Positions 7,741 to 16,043 of a DNA stretch of 64,000 bases are shown here, one piece after another. The first letter of the stretch is position 1. Each line of letters opens with the position of its first letter. The position numbers and the translations under genes are program-made. The notes under the pieces were generated by a model. That model saw only the letters and a program-made list of their open reading frames with translations, was not told the DNA's origin and did no database searches. This DNA comes from an uncultured Glaciecola sp. (lineage in GTDB: Bacteria > Pseudomonadota > Gammaproteobacteria > Enterobacterales > Alteromonadaceae): assembly GCA_947496235.1 (NCBI GenBank), contig CANMCE010000002.1, positions 474,397 through 538,396 of the forward strand, given 5' to 3'.

Positions 7741-9129
7741 TTAATCGTCACTAAACTCCCGAATGATACTGTTAATAGTATCCTTCGCGTCACCTAACAC
7801 CATGCGAGTGTTATCCTTGAAGAAGAGTGGATTATCGACCCCAGCAAAACCTGCATTTGCTGATCGCTTCAGGACGAATACGGTTTTAGCGCGATACACT
7901 TCAATCACCGGCATTCCGTAAATTGGACTTCCCTTCATTTCTTTGGCAGCAGGGTTAACAACGTCGTTGGCGCCAATAACGATAACAACATCGTAGTTTT
8001 CCATACGAGGATTTACAGCATCCATTTCACACAATAGCTCATAAGGCACATCCGCTTCTGCTAGTAAAACATTCATATGCCCTGGCATTCTTCCCGCTAC
8101 TGGGTGAATAGCGTATTCAACGGTACAATTATTTTCTTCAAGTAGCGTCTGCATTTCACGTACTGCATGCTGTGCTTGAGCAACAGCCATACCATAACCG
8201 GGCACAACTAAAACAGATTGAGCGGCTTCAAGCACATAAAAGGCGTCTTGAGCTGACATGATCTTTACTTCACCTTCGATCGCTTCGCCCATTTCTACAG
8301 GTTTAGCAAAACCAGAGAGTAATACGTTCATCAGGGATCTATTCATGGCTTTACACATGATATTGGTCAATATTAGTCCTGATGCGCCAACCAGCAGGCC
8401 AGTAACGATCAAGATGGTATTTCCCACTGCAACACCAGCAGCGCAAGCTGCAACCCCCGAATAAGAGTTTAGCAACGCGATAACCACAGGCATGTCGGCA
8501 CCACCAATGGAAACTGTCGCCCAAATACCAAAACTTAGGGCAAGCGCAATAGCAATATAAAGCCAAATTGGGTTACTTGGGTCTGTTACAAAGAGGTAGC
8601 CGATCCCAATAAACGCGATTAGATGCAATACACTGAGTTCCCTTAGACCCGTAAATATAAGAGCTTTCGACGACATTTTGCCTGATAGCTTACCCCAAGC
8701 GACAACAGAACCTGAAAAGGTTACACCGCCAATTAAGATGGTCAAAAAGACTGTAACAAATACCAATTTATCCGTCGTAAGCAGGCTAATGGTGTTCATT
8801 CCTGAAATAGTTGCCCATCCAAGTAATAAAGAGGCTGCACCACCAAAACCGTTAAATAGGGATACCATTTCGGGCATTTGGGTCATTTCAACTGTCTTTG
8901 CTTTCCAAGCACCATAAGCACCACCTATCACAAACCCTAGAAGGATCCAGTGATAGCTAATAATTTGCTGGTCGATAAGGGTGACTACTACTGCGATTAG
9001 CATCCCGATTGCAGAGACTAGATTGCCTTTTTTTGCGCTAGATGGGTGGCTGAGTAACTTTAAGCCAATAATAAATAATGTAGTTGCCAAAACGTAGGCA
9101 AGATTAATGATCAATGCGTTATCATTCAC
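7741..9129 (-). CDS. pntB: NAD(P) transhydrogenase subunit beta
   Basis: A 462-residue inner-membrane protein that, with the alpha subunits, couples hydride transfer between NADH and NADP+ to proton movement. About the first 270 residues are eight or nine membrane helices; the last ~190 form the NADP(H)-binding domain III, with VVPGYGMAVAQAQHAVREM near residue 310 and the family-typical GANDVVNPAA and KRSANAGFAGVDNPLF motifs. Length matches the family. It is the last gene of a three-gene operon, 12 bp after pntAB, and is followed by the 7692-7726 hairpin. Confidence 0.97.
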   Translation of the reverse strand: MNDNALIINLAYVLATTLFIIGLKLLSHPSSAKKGNLVSAIGMLIAVVVTLIDQQIISYHWILLGFVIGGAYGAWKAKTVEMTQMPEMVSLFNGFGGAASLLLGWATISGMNTISLLTTDKLVFVTVFLTILIGGVTFSGSVVAWGKLSGKMSSKALIFTGLRELSVLHLIAFIGIGYLFVTDPSNPIWLYIAIALALSFGIWATVSIGGADMPVVIALLNSYSGVAACAAGVAVGNTILIVTGLLVGASGLILTNIMCKAMNRSLMNVLLSGFAKPVEMGEAIEGEVKIMSAQDAFYVLEAAQSVLVVPGYGMAVAQAQHAVREMQTLLEENNCTVEYAIHPVAGRMPGHMNVLLAEADVPYELLCEMDAVNPRMENYDVVIVIGANDVVNPAAKEMKGSPIYGMPVIEVYRAKTVFVLKRSANAGFAGVDNPLFFKDNTRMVLGDAKDTINSIIREFSDD

Positions 9130-9141
9130 AGCATAGTCCCC

Positions 9142-9426
9142 TTACTTGCCTTGTTTCTTTTTAAACATACTTAGCATACGGTCAGTGACCATATAACCAC
9201 CGACCACATTGATACTTGCTAATGCCACAGCTGCGGTGCCAAGAATGGTTGTGAGTATGTCGTTATCAGCACCGGAGGCTACTAAAGCACCCACAAGGGT
9301 TATGCCTGATATGGCATTTGACCCTGACATCAAAGGCGTATGCAGAGTAGCGGGCACCTTGCGTATTAATTCAAAACCTAAAAATGCCGCTAAAAGAATG
9401 ATAAAAATTAGATAAATAGTTTCCAT
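9142..9426 (-). CDS. pntAB: NAD(P) transhydrogenase subunit alpha part 2
   Basis: A 94-residue protein of three or four membrane helices, equivalent to the C-terminal membrane portion of the long E. coli PntA. Motifs FLGFELIRKVPATLHTPLMS and GSNAISGITLVGAL are characteristic. It lies 3 bp after the soluble alpha-1 gene and 12 bp before pntB, so the enzyme here is the three-subunit type known from Rhodospirillum rubrum rather than the fused two-subunit type of E. coli. Confidence 0.95.
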   Translation of the reverse strand: METIYLIFIILLAAFLGFELIRKVPATLHTPLMSGSNAISGITLVGALVASGADNDILTTILGTAAVALASINVVGGYMVTDRMLSMFKKKQGK

Positions 9427-9429
9427 AAC

Positions 9430-10593
9430 TTACTCCTTGCCATAGGCTTTTTTAAGCATTTCATTTGATATTTGCCCTTGGTGAGTGATAACACTCTGCG
9501 CTAATATTTCGTCTTCAAGGTTCAATGCAAAGCATTTATTTTCTGCATCAAAAAACTCATCGATAAGATTTAAGAGGTTATTGGCATACATATCTGTAGC
9601 ATCTCTGGCTACTTGTTGGCTCCAATTGCCATCACCAACGACAGTTACGCCTTCTACTATCGCGGTTTGACCAGGAATTGAGCCTTCTACGTTGCCTCCA
9701 GAAAGTGCCGCCATATCGACCACTACACTGCCGGGTCGCATCTTAGAAAGTGTTTCTTTGCTGATTAAAACCGGTGGTTTTCTACCAAATAATTGAGCAG
9801 TAGTGATGACAATATCTGAATCCGCGATAGCGTCTTGTTGAGCTTCTTGCTGTTTAATCTTTTGCTCTTCGGTTAGTTCTTTGGCATAACCGTCTTTGGT
9901 TTGTCCGGTTTCACCTATGTCGATTTTAAGAAATTTACCGCCTAAAGATTCAACCTGTTCAGCCACCACTTCACGAGTATCATAGGCCAACACATTAGCT
10001 CCCAAACGTTTAGCTGTTGCGATAGCTTGAAGTCCAGCAACACCAGCGCCAATCACAAACACTTTTGCAGGTTTAATGGTGCCAGATGGCGTCATCATCA
10101 TGGGTAGTATACTGGGGAGCTTATTAGCCGCCTGCATTAGCATTACATAACCAGCCAAACTAGCCTGTGAACTTAAGGCATCCATCTTTTGTGCTCGTGA
10201 AGAACGTGGGATCATTTCAACCGAGAGTGTAGAAACTCCCTTATGAGCTAGAGTTTCAACCAATTCTTGTTGGAAGAAGGGATCTATATGACCGACGACC
10301 AAGGCTTCTTTTTTAAATTGTTCCAGATGCTCAGGTGCGGGACGGTTGACGTAGAAAACTATGTCTGCATCAGACATCACACTATTGGAAGCTTCGACAA
10401 GGGTTGCACCTTGATCTGCATATTCCTGGTCTGAATAACCTGATAGGACTCCCGCGCCTTTTTCAATTTGCACGTTTAATCCCATTCGGCTAAACCGCAT
10501 AACAGTAGCGGGTGTTACCGCGCAACGCTTCTCAACGAAATTGTCGTTATTGGCGTGATTTGCTTCATTTAATACTAAGAGATTCAAAAGCAT
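9430..10593 (-). CDS. pntAA: NAD(P) transhydrogenase subunit alpha part 1
   Basis: The soluble NAD(H)-binding domain I, about 387 residues. It shows the alanine-dehydrogenase/transhydrogenase fold with EKRCAVTPATVMRFSRMG near the N-terminus and the Rossmann motif VIGAGVAGLQAIATAKRLGA near residue 180. The frame is open to 10629, but AGGAGG (complement of 10594-10599) directly abuts ATG 10593 and lies 6 bases from an in-frame TTG at 10587. Translation therefore starts at one of these and not at 10629. First gene of the pntAA-pntAB-pntB operon. Confidence 0.93.
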   Translation of the reverse strand: MLLNLLVLNEANHANNDNFVEKRCAVTPATVMRFSRMGLNVQIEKGAGVLSGYSDQEYADQGATLVEASNSVMSDADIVFYVNRPAPEHLEQFKKEALVVGHIDPFFQQELVETLAHKGVSTLSVEMIPRSSRAQKMDALSSQASLAGYVMLMQAANKLPSILPMMMTPSGTIKPAKVFVIGAGVAGLQAIATAKRLGANVLAYDTREVVAEQVESLGGKFLKIDIGETGQTKDGYAKELTEEQKIKQQEAQQDAIADSDIVITTAQLFGRKPPVLISKETLSKMRPGSVVVDMAALSGGNVEGSIPGQTAIVEGVTVVGDGNWSQQVARDATDMYANNLLNLIDEFFDAENKCFALNLEDEILAQSVITHQGQISNEMLKKAYGKE

Positions 10594-10629
10594 CCTCCTT
10601 CCATTGGGCAATATTATCCTAACTGCCAA

Positions 10630-11011
10630 TAAAGGCAGTTAAGGGTTTCTGTTTTAACCGATAGGTGCTTTTGATCTATTTACTACATAATTGAAAGGAT
10701 AAAGTACTATAAGCGTTGTTTATACCTGATAATTACGTAATTTTCCGTTTATCGTTATTTTTGTATGGAAAGACCTCTGCTAAGGCCCAATATTGCAAAT
10801 AATTTAAATAAGTTGAAAGAATTGATTCTTATGTAATATAAATATTTGGTTATATAGAATTAGTTACCCATAAGTATAACTTATAGTTCAAATAAGTCAT
10901 AGATAAATAACAAAGGTAACTAAACTGACGATCGTCAGTTTAGTTAGCGATAAAGTGCGGATTATTAATTTAGTGCAGAGCTTTTCTAAGGCCACCAAGT
11001 GACCTAGGCTT
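10630..11011. other. 382-bp non-coding region upstream of the pnt operon
   Basis: No gene is visible here. The stretch is A+T rich and must hold the pnt promoter on the minus strand. Its only striking structure is the 30-bp palindrome at 10917-10946. An imperfect inverted repeat near 10986-11011, close to the end of tpm, has no T tract. Confidence 0.6.
10917..10946. promoter_or_regulatory. Perfect 30-bp palindrome, candidate operator
   Basis: A loopless palindrome centred between 10931 and 10932, with the core CTGACGATCGTCAG and arms running to TAACTAAA. Perfect symmetry with no loop suits a dimeric repressor (a TetR-type TGAC-N4-GTCA core) better than a terminator. It lies about 325 bp upstream of pntAA and about 65 bp downstream of tpm. 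The bound protein is unknown. Confidence 0.5.
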
Positions 11012-11659
11012 TTATGTATTGGGCTTTAAATACCAAATGTGTTCTTTAGCAGGTACACCCCTCACGCCGCCATCGGCATCAACTTCCGTGAGTAAATCGA
11101 GCGCAAAATATTCTTGATAGCTGTCATGTATTGAATTTTTGCTGTGAGAAAAAGGGGGACCTTGGATAAGTTCTTGATCATAATCATAGGTAATTAATAA
11201 CTGAGGGGCAGCTTTTGTTAGTTTGACAACCTGAACCACATAATCATCACGCATACTTTCAGGCATAGCAACAAATGCGGCTCGGTCATAGGTGAAATCC
11301 ACAGGCCCTAAGAGTTCTGCGTCCAATTGGAAAATATCGCCAACATACACGGTGAGACTTTGGACAGAGTATTTTTTATGATTATCAAGTTGGATAATTT
11401 CTGGATTTACATCTAAAGATGAAAATAGTTCAATTACTGCTGATTCAACTAATTCACAGGCAACAACCTCGTATCCTTTACTGAGTATCCAGCCAATATC
11501 CAGTGTTTTACCGCACAGGGGCACAAAAACTGTAGGCGAGTTAATCGCTTCTGCTTGTATAAGTGTCGGTAAGAATTCAATTAAAAATGGGTTGATATCT
11601 TTTTGGTGAAAGCCAATTTGATTTTTTTCCCACTTATCATGCCAAAAATTGTGTTCCAT
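11012..11659 (-). CDS. tpm: Thiopurine S-methyltransferase
   Basis: A 215-residue SAM-dependent methyltransferase of the bacterial thiopurine/tellurite methyltransferase family. Diagnostic N-terminal motif FWHDKWEKNQIGFHQKDINP, then PTVFVPLCGKTLDIGWILSKG (SAM-binding motif I), DFTYDRAAFVAMPESMRDDY in the middle, and EYFALDLLTEV near the end. Length is normal. In other bacteria it methylates selenium and tellurium compounds or thiopurines. It appears to stand alone on the minus strand. Confidence 0.92.
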   Translation of the reverse strand: MEHNFWHDKWEKNQIGFHQKDINPFLIEFLPTLIQAEAINSPTVFVPLCGKTLDIGWILSKGYEVVACELVESAVIELFSSLDVNPEIIQLDNHKKYSVQSLTVYVGDIFQLDAELLGPVDFTYDRAAFVAMPESMRDDYVVQVVKLTKAAPQLLITYDYDQELIQGPPFSHSKNSIHDSYQEYFALDLLTEVDADGGVRGVPAKEHIWYLKPNT

Positions 11660-11876
11660 TGTACTTATCTATTCTTTTAGTTTAGCGATACTTTATTGGA
11701 CCCAACAACTTCCTGCAAGAGTGTATTAATTCCCAATTGCTTTAAAGTTATTAAGTATTGGCTAAACGCATGGTCTGAACTAGGTGCCTGAAAAGAAAAA
11801 GTGATAACAAAACTGATTTCAAAAAAAGAGACTTCATTTAGTGACCTATAAATAAAAGTAAAAACGCGGTTAAAAA

Positions 11877-12110
11877 CTAGCTGAACTTAAACTCAGACTT
11901 AAAGTAGTTAACAATTTTAGACACTAAAGATTGCTTTTCTTTATAAGACTTTTTAGTAAACATTGGATCATGTTTATGTCCGCTGGCAATGGCGATCATG
12001 TCAGCAATATCATCAATGTATTCCTCGTATTTCTCATTGTAACTGCCTAACTGCTCTTCGTTATGAGTTTGAGATTTTGCTTCTTTTTTTAATTTGCTGA
12101 CGTTATCCAT
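11877..12110 (-). CDS. Small charged hypothetical protein
   Basis: A 77-residue, highly charged soluble protein (KKEAKSQTHNEEQ..., C-terminal SKIVNYFKSEFKFS) with no recognised domain. AGAGG lies 9 bases before ATG 12110. It is transcribed divergently from the hemolysin-family operon and its start overlaps the stop of the small upstream frame by 8 bp, suggesting translational coupling if both are real. Confidence 0.4.
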   Translation of the reverse strand: MDNVSKLKKEAKSQTHNEEQLGSYNEKYEEYIDDIADMIAIASGHKHDPMFTKKSYKEKQSLVSKIVNYFKSEFKFS

Positions 12111-12345
12111 TTTCCGATGCCTCTTTTAAATCATGATATGTAGAAATCCATCTTAGAAATGACAATGCAAAGACCAAACCAGAACAGAAATCTAAATATT
12201 TCAATATATTAGACAGGTTAAGTAATGAAAAAATTTGCACTATTGTGAAAAATTTACTCGCAGAAGAGTGAAAAAGTTGCAAAAAACCTAAATTTAATTT
12301 TAGTCTTAAGTTTAGCCTAAGGTTGACATTGTATTCTGAAATCAT
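12103..12345 (-). CDS. Small hydrophobic hypothetical ORF, start uncertain
   Basis: An 80-codon frame with a leucine-rich N-terminal part (LRLNLRLKLNLG, from near-repeated AAGTTTAG-type DNA) and a hydrophobic middle (LDFCSGLVFALSFLRWIS). ATG 12345 has no ribosome site and lies within the promoter region of the divergent operon, so a shorter product from an alternative start, or no product, is quite possible. It is listed because its stop overlaps the start of the next gene. Confidence 0.22.
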   Translation of the reverse strand: MISEYNVNLRLNLRLKLNLGFLQLFHSSASKFFTIVQIFSLLNLSNILKYLDFCSGLVFALSFLRWISTYHDLKEASENG

Positions 12346-12363
12346 TAACTGAGCGGAGACGTA

Positions 12364-13071
12364 ATGATGCAGTTGCTTCAGAATACAAATTTAGCAATAC
12401 AGATTGGCAATAAGACTAAGTGTGCGAATGCGACTAAGTTTGCCTTTGATATTGCCTTGCACCTAGCCAATGAAATTGGCAGAGACAGAGTAGAAGACTT
12501 CATTAAGCAGGGCTTTAAAAAAGCCTACGGAGCTGAAGTAAATGTTTCTATGCCATGGCTATTGTCTATTAGTAAAGGTGACCTGAAAGCTGCATTAGGT
12601 ATTCGCCCTGCAACATCTACTCTTTTTATTGAGCAGTACATTGATGTTCCCATTGAGCAGGCAATTAGTGTACTTGCACCAGACGTTAATCGACATCAAA
12701 TTGCTGAAATTGGCCACTTGTACAGTAACTCTAATAGATTCACCATCCCACTTTTCATGGTAACTGCGATATCTTTACTTTGTAACAACTATGAGTACAT
12801 GGTGTTTTCAGCCACTGAGCACGTATTAAGTTTAATTACTCGTGCAGGCATCAATTGTTCACAAATTGCAAAAGCTGATGTATCAAAATTGACACCTCCC
12901 GTCGATAATTGGGGAAGCTACTACGACACTAATCCGGTTGTAGTAGCGGTTTCTCTTTATGATGTGGTTCAGGCTATCAGCAATGACAAAGGCTTAGCTT
13001 CAGTATTCGCTGATTTAGATGAAAAAATTGCGCGTACTACTGAGAAACTGAATAAGGCATCTTCCCTATGA
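12364..13071 (+). CDS. Thermostable hemolysin family (GNAT-like acyltransferase)
   Basis: A 235-residue protein with the T_hemolysin (PF12261) pattern: LGIRPATSTLFIEQYIDVPI near residue 80, QIAEIGHLYSNSNRFTIPLF near 118, FSATEHVLSLITRAGI near 155, and WGSYYDTNPVVVAVSL near 190. Family knowledge: named after a Vibrio hemolysin, but the fold is related to GNAT and autoinducer-synthase acyltransferases, so an acyl-transfer role is more likely than lysis; this is an inference. GGAG precedes ATG 12364/12367. First gene of a five-gene operon, overlapping the AMP ligase gene by 4 bp (ATGA). Confidence 0.82.
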   Translation: MMQLLQNTNLAIQIGNKTKCANATKFAFDIALHLANEIGRDRVEDFIKQGFKKAYGAEVNVSMPWLLSISKGDLKAALGIRPATSTLFIEQYIDVPIEQAISVLAPDVNRHQIAEIGHLYSNSNRFTIPLFMVTAISLLCNNYEYMVFSATEHVLSLITRAGINCSQIAKADVSKLTPPVDNWGSYYDTNPVVVAVSLYDVVQAISNDKGLASVFADLDEKIARTTEKLNKASSL

Positions 13072-14513
13072 ACCTTATCCAACAAATTGCCAATACAAGG
13101 GGAGATTTCCCTGCATTGGTATCAGGTGAAGAAGTTATTTCATACGGTGAATTACACGCTAGAATCAGCAAATTGAGAGATTGGTTATCTAAGCAAAATG
13201 TTTCTTCTGTTGCATTGCAAGCCCAAAACAGCATTGACTGGGTAATTTTAGATTTGGCTTGTCAGGCACAGGGTATTTTGCTGACACCTATCCCATTATT
13301 TTTTACTCGGACCCAAAAACAAAGGGTAGTCGATTCTGCAAAACCGCAACTTATCTTCAATGATCAAAACAAAGGTGAAGCCTTATCTGTATCTGATTGC
13401 GGGATAAGCCTTGATGTTCAAAAAACGAAATTAATCTCATCACCAGAGGTACCGGAACTGACGGTAAAAATAACCTATACATCGGGTTCAACAGGTGAGC
13501 CTAAAGGTGTGTGTTTAAGTGCGCAAAATCAGTTGGCAGTGGCTAGTGCTTTGGTTCAAACCATAGGTATTCAAAAACCTAAGCATCTTTGTTTATTGCC
13601 ACTTCCCACCCTGCTTGAAAATATTGCCGGTGTTTACGCTCCTTTGTTAGTGGAAGGCACAGTTGTATTAGAGAATGATGAAGCTAGAGGCTTTAGCGGT
13701 AGCCGATTGGTTTCACCACAAGCATTAGTAGCCACAATTTCAAAGCATCAACCTAACACCTTGATTTTGGTACCTGAGTTGTTGCAGTTATTGATATTTA
13801 TGGTGAACAAAGGTTGGCAGCCACCCGCGTCATTACAATTTATTGCGGTTGGTGGAAGCTTGGTTGCGCCCCAGTTATTAGCAACAGCTCGAGAACTAAA
13901 CCTGCCCGTATTTCAAGGTTATGGTCTATCCGAATGCGGTTCTGTAGTCAGCTTATGTACGCCAAAAGATAAGATTGATAGCGTGGGGCGAATTTTGCCA
14001 CAAGTTCAAGTGAAAACGGTCAATAAAGAATTGGTAGTGTCAGGTAATAGCTTCTTAGGCTATGTAGATATGCCGGAAACCTGGCACCAAAGTCAAGTAC
14101 ACACAGGTGATATCGCGGAAGTGAGAGATGGTAACCTGTATATTCAAGGTCGTATTAAAAACACCATTATTAATTCCTTTGGTCGCAATATTTCACCAGA
14201 GTGGATTGAATCTGAATTATTGTCCACAGGCATGTTCAGCCAAGCCGTTGTTATTGGCGATGCTAAGCCATTTTGCTCAGCTATTCTTGTACCCGTAGAA
14301 GCAAACATTCCAGCAGCTTTAATTGAAAAAACATTGTACCAAGTGAATCAAAATTTACCTGACTACGCGCAGGTAAAAAATCCCATTTTGTTAACAGCGC
14401 CTATGGATACCCAAAGCGGTTTGTACACAGCAAATCACAGACCACGTAGAGGCGCCATTCAACAACATTTTCAGCATCAAATTGCGCAAATTTATGCAAA
14501 AGCATGCGCATAG
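13068..14513 (+). CDS. AMP-dependent acyl-CoA synthetase/ligase
   Basis: A 481-residue adenylate-forming enzyme. P-loop-like A3 motif ITYTSGSTGEPKGV near residue 135, A5 motif GYGLSECGSVVSL near 285, A7 motif VHTGDIAEV near 343, and A8 region GRIKNTIINSFGRNISPEWIE near 360. It is shorter than typical 550-residue acyl-CoA ligases, mainly in the N-terminal half. It should activate a carboxylic acid, probably a fatty acid, as acyl-AMP and then acyl-CoA. It overlaps the upstream gene by 4 bp. No acyl-carrier-protein gene is nearby. Confidence 0.9.
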   Translation: MNLIQQIANTRGDFPALVSGEEVISYGELHARISKLRDWLSKQNVSSVALQAQNSIDWVILDLACQAQGILLTPIPLFFTRTQKQRVVDSAKPQLIFNDQNKGEALSVSDCGISLDVQKTKLISSPEVPELTVKITYTSGSTGEPKGVCLSAQNQLAVASALVQTIGIQKPKHLCLLPLPTLLENIAGVYAPLLVEGTVVLENDEARGFSGSRLVSPQALVATISKHQPNTLILVPELLQLLIFMVNKGWQPPASLQFIAVGGSLVAPQLLATARELNLPVFQGYGLSECGSVVSLCTPKDKIDSVGRILPQVQVKTVNKELVVSGNSFLGYVDMPETWHQSQVHTGDIAEVRDGNLYIQGRIKNTIINSFGRNISPEWIESELLSTGMFSQAVVIGDAKPFCSAILVPVEANIPAALIEKTLYQVNQNLPDYAQVKNPILLTAPMDTQSGLYTANHRPRRGAIQQHFQHQIAQIYAKACA

Positions 14514-14524
14514 GAGTGAATATT

Positions 14525-15196
14525 ATGAGTTTGTATCAACGTTTATTAACTGAAACTACAGAGCAAAGAGACTATTTATTGTCATCACCTATTATTAAAA
14601 GATGTTTTACCGGTGACATTAAAGTTGATAATTACGCAGCATTTTTGACCCAAGCTTTTCATCACGTAAAACATACAGTGCCTTTGCTAATGGCTGTAGG
14701 TACTCGATTGCCAGATAGTAAGGAGTGGTTGCGCGAAGCCGTTGCTGAATATATCGAAGAAGAAATTGGGCACCAAGAATGGGTGTTAAATGACATTGCG
14801 GCTTGTGGTTTTGATAAAGAAGTCGCACGCAATTCAACGCCTAATATGGCCACTGAACTAATGGTTGCCTATGCCTATGATTTAGTTAATCGCGTAAACC
14901 CTCTAGGTTTCTTTGGCATGGTGCACGTGTTGGAAGGCACCAGCATAGCAATGGCTGATAACGCCGCTGACATGATTCAAAATGCATGTGGTTTACCTAA
15001 AAAAGCATTTAGCTATTTACGCTCTCATGGTTCGTTAGATATTGAGCACGTTAAATTTTTTGAAACCTTAATGGATAAAATTACAGACCCTGCTGAGCAA
15101 GATTTTATTGTTGAGAGTGCTAAAAAATTCTATGTACTTTACGGCAATATTTTTAGAACCCTTGAAACGTCAGCTCCTGTTAGTCAGGCCGCTTAG
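14525..15196 (+). CDS. Haem-oxygenase-like diiron oxidase (TenA-like, iron-containing redox enzyme)
   Basis: A 223-residue all-helical protein usually labelled TenA-family. It carries a likely diiron ligand set: acidic cluster E75-E80 with H83 (EEEIGH), E137 (VLEGTS), and H168-x3-D172-x2-H175, the spacing seen in CADD and SznF-type haem-oxygenase-like diiron oxidases. Such enzymes perform oxidative decarboxylation, C-C cleavage or N-oxygenation. It lacks thiaminase context. ATG 14525 is chosen because AGGAG lies 8 bases upstream; ATG 14504 is inside the previous gene. Third gene of the operon. Substrate unknown, perhaps an acyl compound made by its neighbours. Confidence 0.82.
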   Translation: MSLYQRLLTETTEQRDYLLSSPIIKRCFTGDIKVDNYAAFLTQAFHHVKHTVPLLMAVGTRLPDSKEWLREAVAEYIEEEIGHQEWVLNDIAACGFDKEVARNSTPNMATELMVAYAYDLVNRVNPLGFFGMVHVLEGTSIAMADNAADMIQNACGLPKKAFSYLRSHGSLDIEHVKFFETLMDKITDPAEQDFIVESAKKFYVLYGNIFRTLETSAPVSQAA

Positions 15197-15206
15197 GACC
15201 AAGATT

Positions 15207-16004
15207 ATGAAAACCAAAACATGTTTAGTAACTGGCGCTTCTGGTGGTATAGGTTCTGCCATCGCAAAAGCTTTGGACAAGCAAGGCTACAAGGTTATTT
15301 TACAAGGTCGAAACGAAAGTAAATTGGGTGTTTTAAAGCAACAGCTAGGCCCTGAAACTCGAATCGTCGCAGGTGATTTAACTGATTTAGTTGAAAGAGA
15401 AAAAGTGCTGCAAGAAGTGTTTAAACAAGGGGCAGTGGATTTGTTAGTTAATGCCGCTGGTATTTCTTTATTCTCAGCGTTTGAAACTACTTCGAATCAA
15501 CAATTGCAGCAAATGCTAGAAACCAACTTGTTGGCACCTATGCTATTTACTCAAGGCTTTATTGAGCATGCCAACAAAGTTTCATATGACGATAGCAGCG
15601 ATAAGGTGCAAATTATTAATTTGGGTTCTGCATTCGGTTATATCGGCTATCCAGGTTTTAGCAGTTATTGTGCTACAAAATTTGGTCTACGAGGATTTAC
15701 CGAATCCCTTGCCAGAGAATATTCAGGATCACGATTTACCTTTGGTTATTTTGCGCCTCGAGCCACTCGTACCGACATAAATTCAAAGCAAGTAGATGAG
15801 ATGAATAAGGCACTTGGTAACTCTGTAGATTCTGTGGAATACGTTGCTGAGCAATTTATTGACTTTTTACGCACCAAAAAACGCGAAGCTGTTGTCGGTT
15901 GGCCTGAAAAACTCTTTGTGAAAGTAAACACCTGGTTACCGAAAATCGTCGACAACGCTATAGGGGCTAAATTAGCCACTATCAAACAATACATGCACCC
16001 TTAA
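15207..16004 (+). CDS. Short-chain dehydrogenase/reductase
   Basis: A 265-residue SDR. Cofactor motif TGASGGIGSAIA at residues ~8-19, NAAG near 82, catalytic Ser in IINLGSAFGYIG and Y-x3-K in YCATKFG near 152-156. A C-terminal hydrophobic stretch could contact membrane. ATG 15207 follows the stop of the diiron-oxidase gene by 10 bp; the longer frame from 15108 lies wholly inside that gene and is rejected. It likely reduces or oxidises a carbonyl/alcohol in the operon's pathway. Confidence 0.88.
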   Translation: MKTKTCLVTGASGGIGSAIAKALDKQGYKVILQGRNESKLGVLKQQLGPETRIVAGDLTDLVEREKVLQEVFKQGAVDLLVNAAGISLFSAFETTSNQQLQQMLETNLLAPMLFTQGFIEHANKVSYDDSSDKVQIINLGSAFGYIGYPGFSSYCATKFGLRGFTESLAREYSGSRFTFGYFAPRATRTDINSKQVDEMNKALGNSVDSVEYVAEQFIDFLRTKKREAVVGWPEKLFVKVNTWLPKIVDNAIGAKLATIKQYMHP

Positions 16005-16043
16005 ACCTCCAAATCGTTTAAGGTTTTGAAAGAGGAAAGACTT

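Noticed and set aside
8258..9415. Plus-strand ORFs inside pntB and pntAB (8258-8464, 8678-8917, 9209-9415)
   Set aside because: Antisense shadows of strongly conserved coding sequence with no protein-family likeness.
12364..13071. A true hemolysin toxin
   Set aside because: No signal peptide or pore-forming features; operon partners are metabolic enzymes and the fold is acyltransferase-like.
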